Shown: positions 9,177 through 18,479, counted from the stretch's first letter. The stretch: DNA of 64,000 nt from Acidobacteriota bacterium (GCA_021836865.1 JAKBHH010000005.1:1-64000), one strand, 5' to 3'. Notes: a model not told the origin generated them from the sequence alone. Numbers and translations: made by a program.

Positions 9177-10457
9177 TTATCTTGTCCTTTCCACAATTAG
9201 TGCTCTGCTGATAGCAAATTTTAGCAGCGCATAACTCATCAGACCCAGGGTAGCGTCCGCGGCAAGACTAGCCCACGCTGCTCCCAGCCATCCGTAGGCT
9301 GGAATCAGCCATAAGTTTAATGCAAGATTCAGACCGGCAACAGTGAACTGCGCAGCCACTCGGTACCTTTGGTGTCCCGATGCCGTAAGCATACTTCCAG
9401 TAATTTGATGGACGCTGCGGAACAGGGGCAGCAGACAGAGCCATCGCAGTGCCAGCACGCTTGACTGAAACCCGCTGCCTGCAATGTACGGGACGGCCGG
9501 TGCGGCGAGATAAAGGAAGGCAGATACTACTGCGCCTAAAAGGATGCTCCGCTCCAAGAGTGCCTTGCAAGACGATTCAAGTTCACGCATGGAGTTGGCA
9601 GCACGTTGGAACATACGCGGGATAGCTGCCATTTCGATGGAGTTAATCGGCATGGTGGCAAGATTGGAGATGCGGTACGCGAGTGTATAGATGCCATTAG
9701 CGGTATTCATACCATAATGGTTCAGCATTACCCGATCAAAGTTGTTATAGATCGATTCTGCACTCATCGAGATTGAGTATCCAAGCCCTTCGGTCATGCT
9801 TCGAGGGAGCAGCCTCAACGAAAATCGCGGCATCCCAAAGTACCGGACCACTACGGACACAGATCCTGCAACAATGAGGAGCGAGATACTCATGTCTGCC
9901 ATGGCCCATTGCCGTGCCTGGGCTTTGTGCACAATGAGTATAAATGCAAGCGCCACCACGAAGCGCAGGCTGTTGCCAATGAAGCTAAATGCCGCCATTG
10001 CTTTTGGCATTTCATAGGTCTGGAACATTTGCGAAATGGACATTAGCAGCGGGGAGCAGAGACAGCCGGAAATTGCTACCATCCAAACAATGGAAGCGCC
10101 TTGTGCGTCCAGTAAATGGGGGGCTATGAGCCAGAGTGCCAGAATTAGGACTCCCGACATGGACAAAGACGCGAGAAAAACATTTCCCGCATAAAGTTTG
10201 CAGTTTGTGCGATCCGCGCTCACATGGCGCATAAAGACGATTCCGGAACCCATGTTGCCGTACGCAGCCAAGACGCCCACGAATGCTGTAGCGCCAGCCA
10301 GCACGCCGAACTGTGTGGCGCCAAGCAGACGGGACAACACAATAAAATAGGCGGCTTGCGCAGCATAGCTTGAGATCTGGCTGACCAGCATCCATCCGGC
10401 GTTTTTTGCAAGGCTACTGGCTCGAATTTTCTGGATCTCACGTTTGATGAATTCCAT
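9177..10457 (-). CDS. Wzx-type polysaccharide flippase (MOP superfamily)
   Basis: The protein of 426 residues has about 12-14 hydrophobic segments and begins with 'SSLAKNAGWMLVSQISSYAAQ', as in MATE/MOP-type oligosaccharide flippases. It then has 'LLGATQFGVLAGATAFVG', the usual first-loop motif. It would move undecaprenyl-linked repeats across the inner membrane for the Wzy polymerase two genes downstream. The stop codon abuts the next glycosyltransferase start. A broken relative of the same family lies just upstream (10607-10922), which suggests that the island exchanged one flippase for another. Confidence 0.85.
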   Translation of the reverse strand: MEFIKREIQKIRASSLAKNAGWMLVSQISSYAAQAAYFIVLSRLLGATQFGVLAGATAFVGVLAAYGNMGSGIVFMRHVSADRTNCKLYAGNVFLASLSMSGVLILALWLIAPHLLDAQGASIVWMVAISGCLCSPLLMSISQMFQTYEMPKAMAAFSFIGNSLRFVVALAFILIVHKAQARQWAMADMSISLLIVAGSVSVVVRYFGMPRFSLRLLPRSMTEGLGYSISMSAESIYNNFDRVMLNHYGMNTANGIYTLAYRISNLATMPINSIEMAAIPRMFQRAANSMRELESSCKALLERSILLGAVVSAFLYLAAPAVPYIAGSGFQSSVLALRWLCLLPLFRSVHQITGSMLTASGHQRYRVAAQFTVAGLNLALNLWLIPAYGWLGAAWASLAADATLGLMSYALLKFAISRALIVERTR

Positions 10458-10606
10458 AGTGAGTCTCGCTGTAGCAGGATTAGGTTGAATCGTGATGGCG
10501 TGATGATGTTTTCAGATTATGTCTCCGAGGTCAGAAGGCGAGCAAGGAAGATGCCGCCAAGAACACCTCTGCCTTAAGCACTAGCATCCTCGATGTCCAG
10601 CATGAG

Positions 10607-10922
10607 TCACTTGGCGTCTTCCACTTGTACAGGATAGAGCGCCTGCCGCACCACAGCGGGGAGAGTCGCGTTCCAGCCTTCCAAGCGTATCGCGAAAACG
10701 CGGGCCAGGTTGTTGCAATCCGGGCGGGAATTGAGTGAAAGCACCGGTGAAGATGCCGTACTCCTTCACGCAGGCCAATCGTGCCAGCAGAACCAATTGT
10801 CCAGCCTGCAGCCCCAGGTTCATTCTCTGGCCAACCAAGTTCCGCCCTGAAACAGATGCAAGAGAACTTGCCCGCGCAATAGAAACTTGGTTTGTCAGAA
10901 AATCCTTGAAAAGTTGAATCAC
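10607..10922 (-). pseudogene. Truncated Wzx-like flippase remnant fused to an unrelated 3' end
   Basis: A GTG start overlaps the wzz stop in a GTGA arrangement, so this was once a properly coupled gene. The first ~60 residues resemble the intact flippase next door (shared 'RASSLA', then 'LARLACVKEYGIFTGAF'). After about 10740 the flippase similarity is lost. Another frame then reads 'LARVFAIRLEGW' and 'AVVRQALYPVQVEDAK' to a TGA at 10607-10609 and looks coding by its GC-rich third positions. The open frame that keeps the start ends at 10581 with nonsense-looking residues. I read this as a deletion or recombination scar joining the 5' end of an old flippase gene to the 3' end of another gene. 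Confidence 0.6.
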
Positions 10923-12226
10923 GCCGTCCGAGAGGGCTTTCTGGAGCCGAGATCGGAACCTGCCGCGAGTCTCCGGATAGACAGCGTGTTCTTCAAGAGG
11001 GTCAACTTCGTGCTTACTTCCGGATCGGTCTTCAGGCGCGCAAAGGCCGCCTGAAGCACTACGAAGAATATCCCAACAAAAAGACCAATAAACGTAGATC
11101 CGATGACAATTGGTCCACGCGCGGGGAAGGAGCGTTTGTCTGGTAGGATGGCCGGATCAACGACCTGAATCAGTGCGCCCTCCTTCGCCTCGTCCAGCTT
11201 GGCCAATTCGAACTGGCGCGCGAGGATATCGAAGATCGTCTCATAATACTTCACGTCGCGGAGCCTGCGGACGTATTCAAGACCGGCTTGGGGCACGGCG
11301 CCTTTCGGGACGATAAGGCCGCCGGCGCTGTCTTCCGAACCGCCTAGCTTGGCTAACTGCGCGCGAAGGCTATCCAACTCCTGCTGCGCCTGCACCAGCT
11401 GCGAGTTTTCTCCGGTGGCATACGTCTGCATTCCCTGAATCTGTACTTCTCTTGCGGTTATTTGTGCGCGGAGTGCTGCGGCGGACTCGATCAGCGCGCG
11501 AGCCTGGCTATCGAGCTGAATCAATCCCGTCTTTTGTTCTGTCAGCTTTAGGTTCTCTTCGGCATTTGCAAGATTATCTTTTGCCTGTACGAGCTGCTGT
11601 TCGAAGAAGAGCCTGCGCTGCGAAGCTTCGGAGATGGCAAGATGCTCAGAGAGTGTTCGAAACTGGTCTACGTAGCCGTTGGCCAATTCGGCCGCACGGT
11701 GTGGATCGCGATCCTCGACCGAGATATGGATCAGACCTTCCTTGCCACTGCTCACAGTTGCATATTGCTCAAATGTCTTGCGCGCATCGGAGATGTACTT
11801 CTTGTGGTATTCCTGCATCAGGCCAAAGTGCTGCACCATGGCGTCTTCGACCGTGCGGCTTTGCAGCATCCCGATGAACATGTCGTTGGGGTTCTTGAGG
11901 CCCAGGCTGCCCCCAGCCAGCGCGGCCATCCCGCCCAGGCTGCCGAGCTGAGAAGCCAATGCCGCGCCCATGGAAGAGCTCTGCTGCGGAGGCAGAAGCG
12001 TTACAGTCGCGGTGTAGCGCTTGGGCAGAAGCAATGAGACAAAGATCGCGACAATCGCGAACGCCGCAGTCACCCAGAGAATCGTGCGCTTGCGCTCCGC
12101 CAGGACAATCAGTAGATCGAGCAGGGATATTTCATCATTCTCCTGAGCGTTGGGCCCCGCGGCATGCGGCGTTCTGGGAGAAGAGGTCTGCTCTTTCAGA
12201 TTGGGAAGCGGAGTTTCTGTTGCCAT
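10919..12226 (-). CDS. Wzz/GumC-type polysaccharide co-polymerase
   Basis: This inner-membrane protein of 435 residues sets polysaccharide chain length. A Wzz domain begins near residue 32 ('EISLLDLLIVLAERK'). The first membrane segment spans about 45-68, and a glycine/alanine-rich stretch and an extended coiled-coil region (about 190-290, rich in Gln/Glu/Ala) form the periplasmic part. A second membrane segment near 385-410 follows a 'PDKRSFPARGP' motif, the proline-rich turn typical of the family. There is no C-terminal tyrosine-kinase domain, so it is a stand-alone co-polymerase. It heads the minus-strand polysaccharide genes, and its stop overlaps the start of the broken flippase. Confidence 0.85.
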   Translation of the reverse strand: MATETPLPNLKEQTSSPRTPHAAGPNAQENDEISLLDLLIVLAERKRTILWVTAAFAIVAIFVSLLLPKRYTATVTLLPPQQSSSMGAALASQLGSLGGMAALAGGSLGLKNPNDMFIGMLQSRTVEDAMVQHFGLMQEYHKKYISDARKTFEQYATVSSGKEGLIHISVEDRDPHRAAELANGYVDQFRTLSEHLAISEASQRRLFFEQQLVQAKDNLANAEENLKLTEQKTGLIQLDSQARALIESAAALRAQITAREVQIQGMQTYATGENSQLVQAQQELDSLRAQLAKLGGSEDSAGGLIVPKGAVPQAGLEYVRRLRDVKYYETIFDILARQFELAKLDEAKEGALIQVVDPAILPDKRSFPARGPIVIGSTFIGLFVGIFFVVLQAAFARLKTDPEVSTKLTLLKNTLSIRRLAAGSDLGSRKPSRTA

Positions 12227-12507
12227 CGAATTCTGCTGAGTCGAAAAGTTAAACCTCGACCCAGATTCATACTACTAGAAAGACATGCAGGCGGCTATGG
12301 AGGAAAGAGCCAAATCCAGCGAGGTCGCGTGAGGAGTGTATCTACACAAGAAACGGCGCCTCGTATCAGCCATGCGGCTCTCCTGGCGCTTAACAGTCTT
12401 TCAATTACCCACAATTCTGCCGTGAGCATTGATCTATAATGGCGACTTTTATTCGGTCTCAAATGAGGTACTTACGATGCGCGCTGTGGTGATGGCCGAC
12501 TGTTGGT

Positions 12508-13706
12508 ATGAAGGATCCGAAGCTGGTTCGTGCCGTGCAGGGGCGGGACTTTTCGGAGTCTCGAGAATGGATCGACTATGAGATGGTGGGATGCGAGTTT
12601 GATGACGTCTGCCATCGAAAGCGGCTAAGCAGTTGCTGGAGCACTTTTCGGACAGAGTAGGATCGACCACGCCGTGGGCTTCGCAGGATTGGGCGAACAC
12701 GAAGGCTCCGTATCGATTCTTCTCGAACCAGCGGATCAGCGAAGCGAACAGTCTGGCTGGACACCTCAGGTCGACAGGGGAACGTTTCGCTGACCGTGAT
12801 GCGACGGTGTTGGTGCTGCATGACACGACGGAGTTCTCGTACAAGCATGAGCATACGGAGCCGATCGGGATTCCGAAGAAGATTGCTGCCGGCCCTCCGG
12901 GAAGGCCGGGACGTCCCCGCTTCCACACCAGTTGCGGCATTCTTATGCACTCCAGCTTGGTCACGACTGTCGATGGCCTGCCACTTGGGCTGGCGGTCGT
13001 GAAGTTCTGGACGCGCGACAAGTTTCATGGTGCCAACGCGCCGAAAAGGAAGATCGATCCGACGCGCGTGCCCATCGAGCGGAAAGAGAGTATCCGCTGG
13101 CTGGAGAACATGCGTCAATCCACTCAGTTGCTCGGCAAGCCAACTCGTTGTGTGCATATCGGAGATCGGGAAAGCGACATCTATGAGTTGTTTTCGCTTG
13201 CACGAGAGCTGGGGACGCATTTCCTGGTGCGAACCTGCGTAGACCGATTGGCTGGAGATGGGCAGACCACCATCTCAGCTGAGATGAAAAGATCAGAGAT
13301 CCGTGGCCTTCATCCGATCGGCGTTCGAGATCATCGCGGCGAGGCCACGACCGCTGTGCTGGGGCTGCGCTTCCGCCGCATTCTGGTTCGTCCTCCGAAG
13401 GGAAAGGAGAAGCATTATCCGGAACTTGTCCTCACTGCAATCCATGCCAAAGGAAGAGACAAACCCAAGGGCCGCGAAAAGATCGACTGGAAGCTGCTCA
13501 CCGACCTGCCCGTGCGATCTTGCCTCGATGCTATCGAGAAGCTTGAGTGGTACGCGCAGAGATGGAAGATGGAGAACTTCCACAAGATCCTGAAATCCGG
13601 CCGCAAGGTGGAGGAGGCGAAGCTGAGGACCGCCGAGTGGCTCGTGAACTTGCTCGCAATCCTCTGCATCCTGAGTTGGCGCATCTTCTGGATCACCATG
13701 CTCAAT
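12508..13706 (+). pseudogene. IS4-family transposase, frameshifted at the N-terminus and truncated at the C-terminus
   Basis: The long frame from TTG 12633 carries a Tn5/IS4-like DDE transposase. The first Asp is in 'LVLHDTTEFSY', the second in 'HIGDRESDIYELF', and the Glu is in 'WKMENFHKILKSG'. The family's N-terminus is present but in another frame, starting at ATG 12508 ('KDPKLVRAVQGRDFSESREW'); a single-base slip around 12610-12620 separates the two. The C-terminus stops matching after 'RIFWITMLN' at about 13706, where a fragment of an IS3 element begins on the opposite strand. A consensus TATAAT lies at 12435-12440 upstream, without a good -35. The element is probably dead. Confidence 0.78.
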
Positions 13707-13709
13707 CTT

Positions 13710-13778
13710 CTACAAGCGGCAAGCCCGGCGTTCGGTGAAGGTGAACTTCTCCCGGATGTGCTCGACAGATGCCTTCAT
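13710..13778 (-). pseudogene. 5' stub of IS3-family orfB
   Basis: An ATG at 13778 overlaps the orfA stop as ATGA. The next 22 codons read 'MKASVEHIREKFTFTERRAC', the typical beginning of IS3-family orfB (normally about 270 residues). The frame then hits a TAG at 13710-13712, exactly where IS4-type sequence begins on the other strand. The rest of the integrase is gone. Confidence 0.75.
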
Positions 13779-14056
13779 CGCTGCGAGCTCCATCCGTTTT
13801 TTCCCATCACCGACTGCAGCGCTTCCTTGTCCAGACTCAGATCCGCCACCAGCTTGCGTAACCGGGCATTTTCATCCCGCAGCCGCTTGGCTTCCTTCGC
13901 CTCGCTCACATCCATACCACCGTACTTCGACTTCCAGGCATAGATCGTGTGCGCGCTCACCCCGACTTCGCGGGCCACATCCTCCGCCTTCCGGCCGGCT
14001 TCCATCTGCGTGACCGCCGCGATCATCTGCGCTTCCGAATGCTTGCTCCTCGACAT
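13775..14056 (-). CDS. IS3-family transposase orfA (helix-turn-helix subunit)
   Basis: The protein of 93 residues begins 'SRSKHSEAQMIAAV', followed by a helix-turn-helix ('DVAREVGVSAHTIYAWKSKYGG') and a leucine-zipper-like helix ending 'LSLDKEALQSVM'. These are standard for the DNA-binding OrfA of IS3 elements. It looks intact, but its partner orfB is cut to 22 codons, so it cannot mobilise the element. The upstream end of the element probably lies between 14057 and about 14135. A right-hand terminal repeat cannot be found because that side was lost. Confidence 0.85.
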   Translation of the reverse strand: MSRSKHSEAQMIAAVTQMEAGRKAEDVAREVGVSAHTIYAWKSKYGGMDVSEAKEAKRLRDENARLRKLVADLSLDKEALQSVMGKNGWSSQR

Positions 14057-14256
14057 CGCTCCGCACCTTCCTGAATACGAAAATCGTACTCGGTTCTGTG
14101 CGGAAAACAGCGTTCAGACCACACGTCTGACAAGGAAGTCTCAAACCTACCCCGATGCGACTCTCGCGGATGGATCAGCGTGTCTCCGTTCGCGAGGAAC
14201 ACGCATACCACGCCAACCGATATACTACCGTCGTTGCAGTTCGTTGAGGAAGAAAG

Positions 14257-15291
14257 ATGTTGATTCGTTCCAGAGCACCTTTGCGCCTTGGGCTTGCGGG
14301 CGGCGGCACGGATGTTGCCCCCTATTGCGATGAGTTCGGTGGGGCCATTTTGAATGCCACAATTGGGCATTATGCCTATGCCTCGATCGAACCGCTGGAG
14401 ACGGGTGTCCTCCAGTTTACTTCGAGCGACCAGAATCAAGCTGCCGAATATGCAACTGCGGTCGAGCTGCCGCCGGATGGCAATCTCGACCTGCTGAAGC
14501 ATGTGTACAACTACGTAGTAAAGAGCCTTAATGCGAGCCAGCCCTTGGGTCATCGGCTGACAACGCGCGTCGATGTCCCCTCAGGCTCGGGCCTTGGAGG
14601 ATCCTCCACACTGGTGGTCGCTACGCTCAAGGCATATGCGGAATGGCTCAATCATCCTCTCGACGACTATGAGCTTGCAAGAGCCGCCTACACAATCGAG
14701 CGAAATGATGCCGGTTTGAAAGGAGGGCATCAGGACCAATACGCAGCAGCATTCGGCGGCTTCAACTTTATGGAGTTTGGTCGTAATGGCAAGGTGCTGG
14801 TGAATCCTCTTCGGATCAAAGAGAGCGTCATTTCGGAGCTTGAAGCATCACTGCTGCTCTTTTATACCGGGGCTTCGCGAGCCTCCGCAGGGATTATCGC
14901 AGAACAATCGAGAAACGTTGAGACGGGCAATGCGCAAGCCATTGAGGCCATGCACCAAGTCAAACAGGAGGCGTTCCGCATGAAAGAGTCCCTGCTGCGC
15001 GGAGACTTCCATTTGCTGCATGAGGTCCTTCGCTCCAGTTGGGAAGCCAAGAAGCGCATGGCAACCACGATCGTCAACGAAAGAATTGAAGAAATGTATG
15101 CCAAAGGGCTCGAAGCGGGTGCGTATTGTGCCAGGATCTCAGGCGCCGGTGGAGGAGGGTTTATGATCTTTCTGGCAGATCCCATGCGCAAGGGTCGAGT
15201 GGCAGATGCGCTTCGGGGCTGCGAGGATGCAGGTATCGTCTACGGTTGTCATTTCACGAGCATCGGCGCACAGGCGTGGAAGGTGTGGTAA
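14257..15291 (+). CDS. hddA: D-glycero-alpha-D-manno-heptose-7-phosphate kinase (GHMP family)
   Basis: The protein of 344 residues is a GHMP kinase. Family motif 1 is 'RAPLRLGLAGGGTDVAPYC', the ATP-binding motif 2 is 'VPSGSGLGGSSTL' (about residues 107-119), and motif 3 near the end is 'ARISGAGGGGFMIF'. This pattern matches HddA-type kinases, which phosphorylate D-glycero-D-manno-heptose 7-phosphate at C1. A strong GAGGAAG site precedes the ATG. The following gene is the matching guanylyltransferase, and an isomerase of the same pathway lies just beyond on the other strand. That context supports heptose over fucose or galactose as substrate. No gmhB phosphatase is visible here. Confidence 0.85.
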   Translation: MLIRSRAPLRLGLAGGGTDVAPYCDEFGGAILNATIGHYAYASIEPLETGVLQFTSSDQNQAAEYATAVELPPDGNLDLLKHVYNYVVKSLNASQPLGHRLTTRVDVPSGSGLGGSSTLVVATLKAYAEWLNHPLDDYELARAAYTIERNDAGLKGGHQDQYAAAFGGFNFMEFGRNGKVLVNPLRIKESVISELEASLLLFYTGASRASAGIIAEQSRNVETGNAQAIEAMHQVKQEAFRMKESLLRGDFHLLHEVLRSSWEAKKRMATTIVNERIEEMYAKGLEAGAYCARISGAGGGGFMIFLADPMRKGRVADALRGCEDAGIVYGCHFTSIGAQAWKVW

Positions 15292-15386
15292 GTGCCTCGT
15301 CCTTTTGGCACAAGGCCCAGCCAAAATTCACGCATTTCGCCGGGTGTACGCGTCCGCATGGTGGTCCCGGAACTGGTCGAGGCCGA

Positions 15387-16094
15387 ATGGAAGCAATAAT
15401 TCTTGCCGGTGGACTTGGTACCCGGCTCAAGTCGAGACTCACGAACCTGCCAAAGTCAATGGCCCCTGTTGGTGGAAGGCCATTTCTTGAGATTTTGCTG
15501 GATCAGCTAATTGGTGGAGGCTGCAAGCGGGTCGTTCTGTCAGTGGGACATTTGCGCAATGCAATCTATGACCACTTTGGAGAGACCTATCGCGGAGTCC
15601 CGCTTCACTATGTGATCGAGGAAGTCCCGCAGGGCACCGGGGGAGCCATACGCCTGGCTCTTCGGCGCGTGCAGGAACCTGCTGTGCTGGTTCTGAACGG
15701 CGATACTTATTTGGAAGTCGACCACTCCGCTCTGCTTGCGCAACACATGGCCCAAGGTCACTCCATGACCATGGCAGTCACACGCGTTGAAGAAATGTCT
15801 CGATATGGCGGAGTTGCAATTGACGAGGGAAATGTAGTGGGCTTTATTGAGAAAGGGCGTAACGGGTCCGGATGGATTAATGCCGGCACATATGCACTCA
15901 ATAAAAATTTCCCTTGGCCTGAACAGCTGCCTGCTCACTTCTCCTTCGAAACCGATGTGCTCGTCCCATTCCTCGACCGCCTTCGCCCTGCTGCCTTTCA
16001 ATGCGAGGGGCATTTCCTGGACATTGGAGTTCCGGAAGACTTGGATCGAGCACAGGTCGAACTAGCCGTTCGGAATTTCAATCGGCCCTGTTGA
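15387..16094 (+). CDS. hddC: D-glycero-alpha-D-manno-heptose-1-phosphate guanylyltransferase (HddC-like)
   Basis: The protein of 235 residues is a nucleotidyltransferase of the sugar-1-phosphate family. It starts with 'MEAIILAGGLGTRL', has the Mg-binding 'VLNGDTYLEVD' and ends with 'GHFLDIGVPEDLDRAQ'. HddC-type enzymes join GTP and heptose 1-phosphate to give GDP-heptose for S-layer or LPS glycans. The open frame extends upstream to 15126, but ATG 15387 is chosen because it starts at the first conserved strand and has GAGG four bases before it. It lies about 95 bp after hddA on the same strand. Specificity for GDP-heptose rather than another sugar is inferred from context. Confidence 0.82.
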   Translation: MEAIILAGGLGTRLKSRLTNLPKSMAPVGGRPFLEILLDQLIGGGCKRVVLSVGHLRNAIYDHFGETYRGVPLHYVIEEVPQGTGGAIRLALRRVQEPAVLVLNGDTYLEVDHSALLAQHMAQGHSMTMAVTRVEEMSRYGGVAIDEGNVVGFIEKGRNGSGWINAGTYALNKNFPWPEQLPAHFSFETDVLVPFLDRLRPAAFQCEGHFLDIGVPEDLDRAQVELAVRNFNRPC

Positions 16095-16230
16095 AGCCCT
16101 CGATGCGATGAAGAAATTCACTGCTCGGTTGAGCCGCGCCAGTAGGCCGACAGCATCTGCACCGCGATCCATTGAGACGCTGGTTCTCAAATATTCATGC
16201 CCGAGGGAACAGGGACAGTGCCGGTTCCTG

Positions 16231-16833
16231 TTAAGACGCTGCCGTCTTCACACTGTCCGCTTCGTAGACGCACTTTTCAATGTAGTCGCATAGCATGTGG
16301 CCACAGAGGATGTGCCCCTCCTGGATGCGCGGCGTCCGGGTCGATGCAATACGAAGACTTTCATGAGCAATCCCTGCCATTGCGCCACCGGTCTCGCCTG
16401 TAAAGGCGACTGTGAACGCACCGATGGCACGGGCGGTTTCCAGGGCAGAGCAGACATTTGTGCTGTTGCCGGAGGTGGAAATGCCCACAACCACATCCCC
16501 AGGCAGGCAAAGGGCGTCGATCTGCCGGCGGAATATATGCTCATACCCATAGTCGTTGCCGATTGCAGTGAGAATGGACGTGTTGGTCGTTAACGCGATC
16601 GAAGGGAGGCCTCTGCGCTCCAGTAAGAAGCGCCCAACCAGTTCAGCGGCCATATGCTGGGCATCGGCGGCGCTGCCGCCATTGCCACACCACAGGATCT
16701 TTCTGCCGTTCAGGATTGCGCGGCTCATTTCCGACGCAATTCGCTGCAAAACCGGCTGCTGCTGGTGTAGGGCTTGCATCACCTCCAGATGGTCTGCAAT
16801 GGCCTTTTCAAAGACTTGCGCCGCGTCCTGCAT
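16231..16833 (-). CDS. gmhA: Sedoheptulose-7-phosphate isomerase, SIS domain (GmhA)
   Basis: The protein of about 200 residues is a single SIS domain. It shows 'ILWCGNGGSAADAQHMAAEL' (phosphosugar site), 'LTTNTSILTAIGNDYGYE' and 'VGISTSGNSTNV', all typical of GmhA. The enzyme converts sedoheptulose 7-phosphate to D-glycero-D-manno-heptose 7-phosphate, the substrate of HddA. The start at 16833 has AGGGGG just upstream; an in-frame extension to 16872 lacks this. It converges with hddC, an unusual layout because the pathway genes usually share one operon. Confidence 0.88.
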   Translation of the reverse strand: MQDAAQVFEKAIADHLEVMQALHQQQPVLQRIASEMSRAILNGRKILWCGNGGSAADAQHMAAELVGRFLLERRGLPSIALTTNTSILTAIGNDYGYEHIFRRQIDALCLPGDVVVGISTSGNSTNVCSALETARAIGAFTVAFTGETGGAMAGIAHESLRIASTRTPRIQEGHILCGHMLCDYIEKCVYEADSVKTAAS

Positions 16834-17210
16834 TTTTCCCCCTGATCTGGAAGTTGAAATAACCCTGAACATCTCTCTCCATTGTAGCGTCTACCCTGCC
16901 CTGATAACTCTGCCACTTACATGTCATCCTGGCGTCAGCGCGCGGCGGGTTAGCCGGCTTCTACCAGGCCGTAGCGGCGCTGCCAGGCTTTTTTGAACCG
17001 GGCCCATACAGGGCCCGTACACGGGCGCGTTCGGCCTCTGTGCCTTCGGCTTCCCTGCCCACGGCTTTTACGCTCTGGGCTGCCCCGCTTTCGGCTTTTC
17101 TGGTCTCGTCCCCATTGCTCTTCTCGGGACTGGCATTGGCAAAGCGGGCGGCTTCCAGCTTGGCCAGCTCAAGCAGCTTACGGCGCTTCCATCCGGGCGC
17201 CTCGATCAAC
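16834..17210. other. Gap with no recognised gene, left of an IS3 element
   Basis: No RNA gene or recognised protein is visible. On the minus strand a frame is open from the edge of the IS (17210) down to a TAG near 16961. It encodes a polar, Lys/Glu/Ala-rich stretch (for example 'GWKRRKLLELAKLEAARFAN'). It has no start outside the IS. It could be the tail of a gene interrupted by the insertion, but no family is recognised and simple readthrough is equally likely. Confidence 0.25.
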
Positions 17211-17241
17211 TGACCTTGCCCGCGCAAAACGTATCCCTTAG
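17211..17241 (+). repeat. Left terminal inverted repeat of the IS3 element
   Basis: The 31 bases begin TGACCTTGCC and end CGTATCCCTTAG. They match the reverse complement of 18577-18607 at about 24 positions, with the outermost seven and an inner eight-base block identical. Confidence 0.75.
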
Positions 17242-17272
17242 CGAGCTGCTGTAATAGCGAAGGGAGCTGAGG

Positions 17273-17569
17273 ATGAGGAACGGGAACCGGGGCAGGTACA
17301 CGCTGGAGTTCAAGCAGGAAGCGGTGCGGCTTGTGGAGTCGGGCCAGAGCATTGCAGAGACAGCGCGCAGTCTGGGCGTGGTGGAGCAGACACTGTCGAA
17401 CTGGGTCCAGGCGCATCGCCAGGGAAGGCTGCAGGAAGTCAGCGGCAAGGCGGGTGTAACGGCCGAGCAGATGGAGATCAGCCGTTTGCGGGCGGAGTTG
17501 GCGCGGGTGAAGATGGAGCGCGACATCCTGGGAAAAGCGACGGCATACTTTGCAAAGGGCCAGAAGTGA
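17273..17569 (+). CDS. IS3-family transposase orfA
   Basis: The protein of 98 residues has an N-terminal helix-turn-helix ('YTLEFKQEAVRLVESG', 'SIAETARSLGVVEQTLSNWV') and a C-terminal zipper helix ending 'MERDILGKATAYFAKGQK'. It is the DNA-binding subunit of an IS3-type transposase. Its stop codon overlaps the GTG of orfB by four bases (GTGA), so orfB is either translated by coupling or produced as a fusion. A GGAG site precedes the ATG. It differs in sequence from the orfA at 13775-14056 and so comes from another subgroup. Confidence 0.9.
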   Translation: MRNGNRGRYTLEFKQEAVRLVESGQSIAETARSLGVVEQTLSNWVQAHRQGRLQEVSGKAGVTAEQMEISRLRAELARVKMERDILGKATAYFAKGQK

Positions 17570-18420
17570 AGTATGCCTTCATCGAACGCCATCGGCATCT
17601 CTGGCCGATTTGTGTGCAGTGCCGGGTGCTCAGGGTGAGCGTCTCCGGCTTTCATCAACATCGGGTGCGGCGGTGCCAGATCGCCAGGCGCCGGCACCTG
17701 AGCGATGCGGCGCTGCTGGCACATATCAGCGCAGTGTATGCGGAACATCGTGGCGCCTACGGCTGGCCGCGCATCTGGCGGGAGCTGGTCAAGCGCGGCA
17801 TTCGCGTGGGCAAGCGTCGGGTGCAGCGGCTGATGCAACAGCACGGCATTCATGCTCGCGGCAAGCGGCGCTTCCGTGTAACGACTACCGACAGCCTACA
17901 TGATCTGCCCATCGCGCCGAACCTGTTGAACCGCAATTTCACCGTGGCCGCGCCCAACCAGGCGTGGTCGGGGGACATTACGTATATCGCCACCGAGGAA
18001 GGCTGGCTGTTTCTGGCCGTGGTGATCGATCTGTTCAGCCGCAAGGTGGTGGGCTGGTCGATGCGGCCTGACATGCATCGCAGCCTGGTGATCGATGCGT
18101 TGGAGATGGGTTTGTTTCAGCGCCGTCCGCGCAAAGGAGAACTGATCTTTCATTCCGATCGCGGCAGCCAGTACGCCAGCGATGATTTTCGCAATGCGCT
18201 GGAGAAGCACGGCATCCAGGCTTCGATGAGCCGCAAGGGCAACTGTTGGGACAACGCGGTGACGGAGACGCTGTTCGGATCGCTGAAGGTGGAGCGGCTG
18301 CACGGCGAGCGCTTTGAAACCATTCGCCACGCCAAGGACGCGGTACTTGCGTGGCTGCTGTAGTGCAACCGGCAACGCATGCACTCAACGCTGAACTATC
18401 TCAGCCCTGTGGAGTTCTAG
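17566..18420 (+). pseudogene. IS3-family transposase orfB with an in-frame stop near the C-terminus
   Basis: The integrase catalytic domain is complete: first Asp in 'WSGDITYIAT', second in 'FHSDRGSQYASDDF', Glu in 'NCWDNAVTETLFGSLKVE'. Translation stops at a TAG (18361-18363) right after 'AVLAWLL'. The same frame continues with 'CNRQRMHSTLNYLSPVEF' to a TAG at 18418-18420, which is the normal family tail (usually 'WYNRQRMHSTLNYLSP'). A TGG-to-TAG change plus a Tyr-to-Cys change therefore removes about 19 residues. The start is GTG 17566. The remaining protein may be inactive. Confidence 0.85.
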
Positions 18421-18479
18421 AGCCGCTGGGAGAACGCAGATTCGATAGCTGCCGCATGATGGATGCGGCGGCCGAGGCA

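Noticed and set aside
12435-12440. TATAAT box as a promoter of the IS4 transposase
   Set aside because: No acceptable -35 element at 16-18 bases and the transposase is broken; noted only in the transposase entry.
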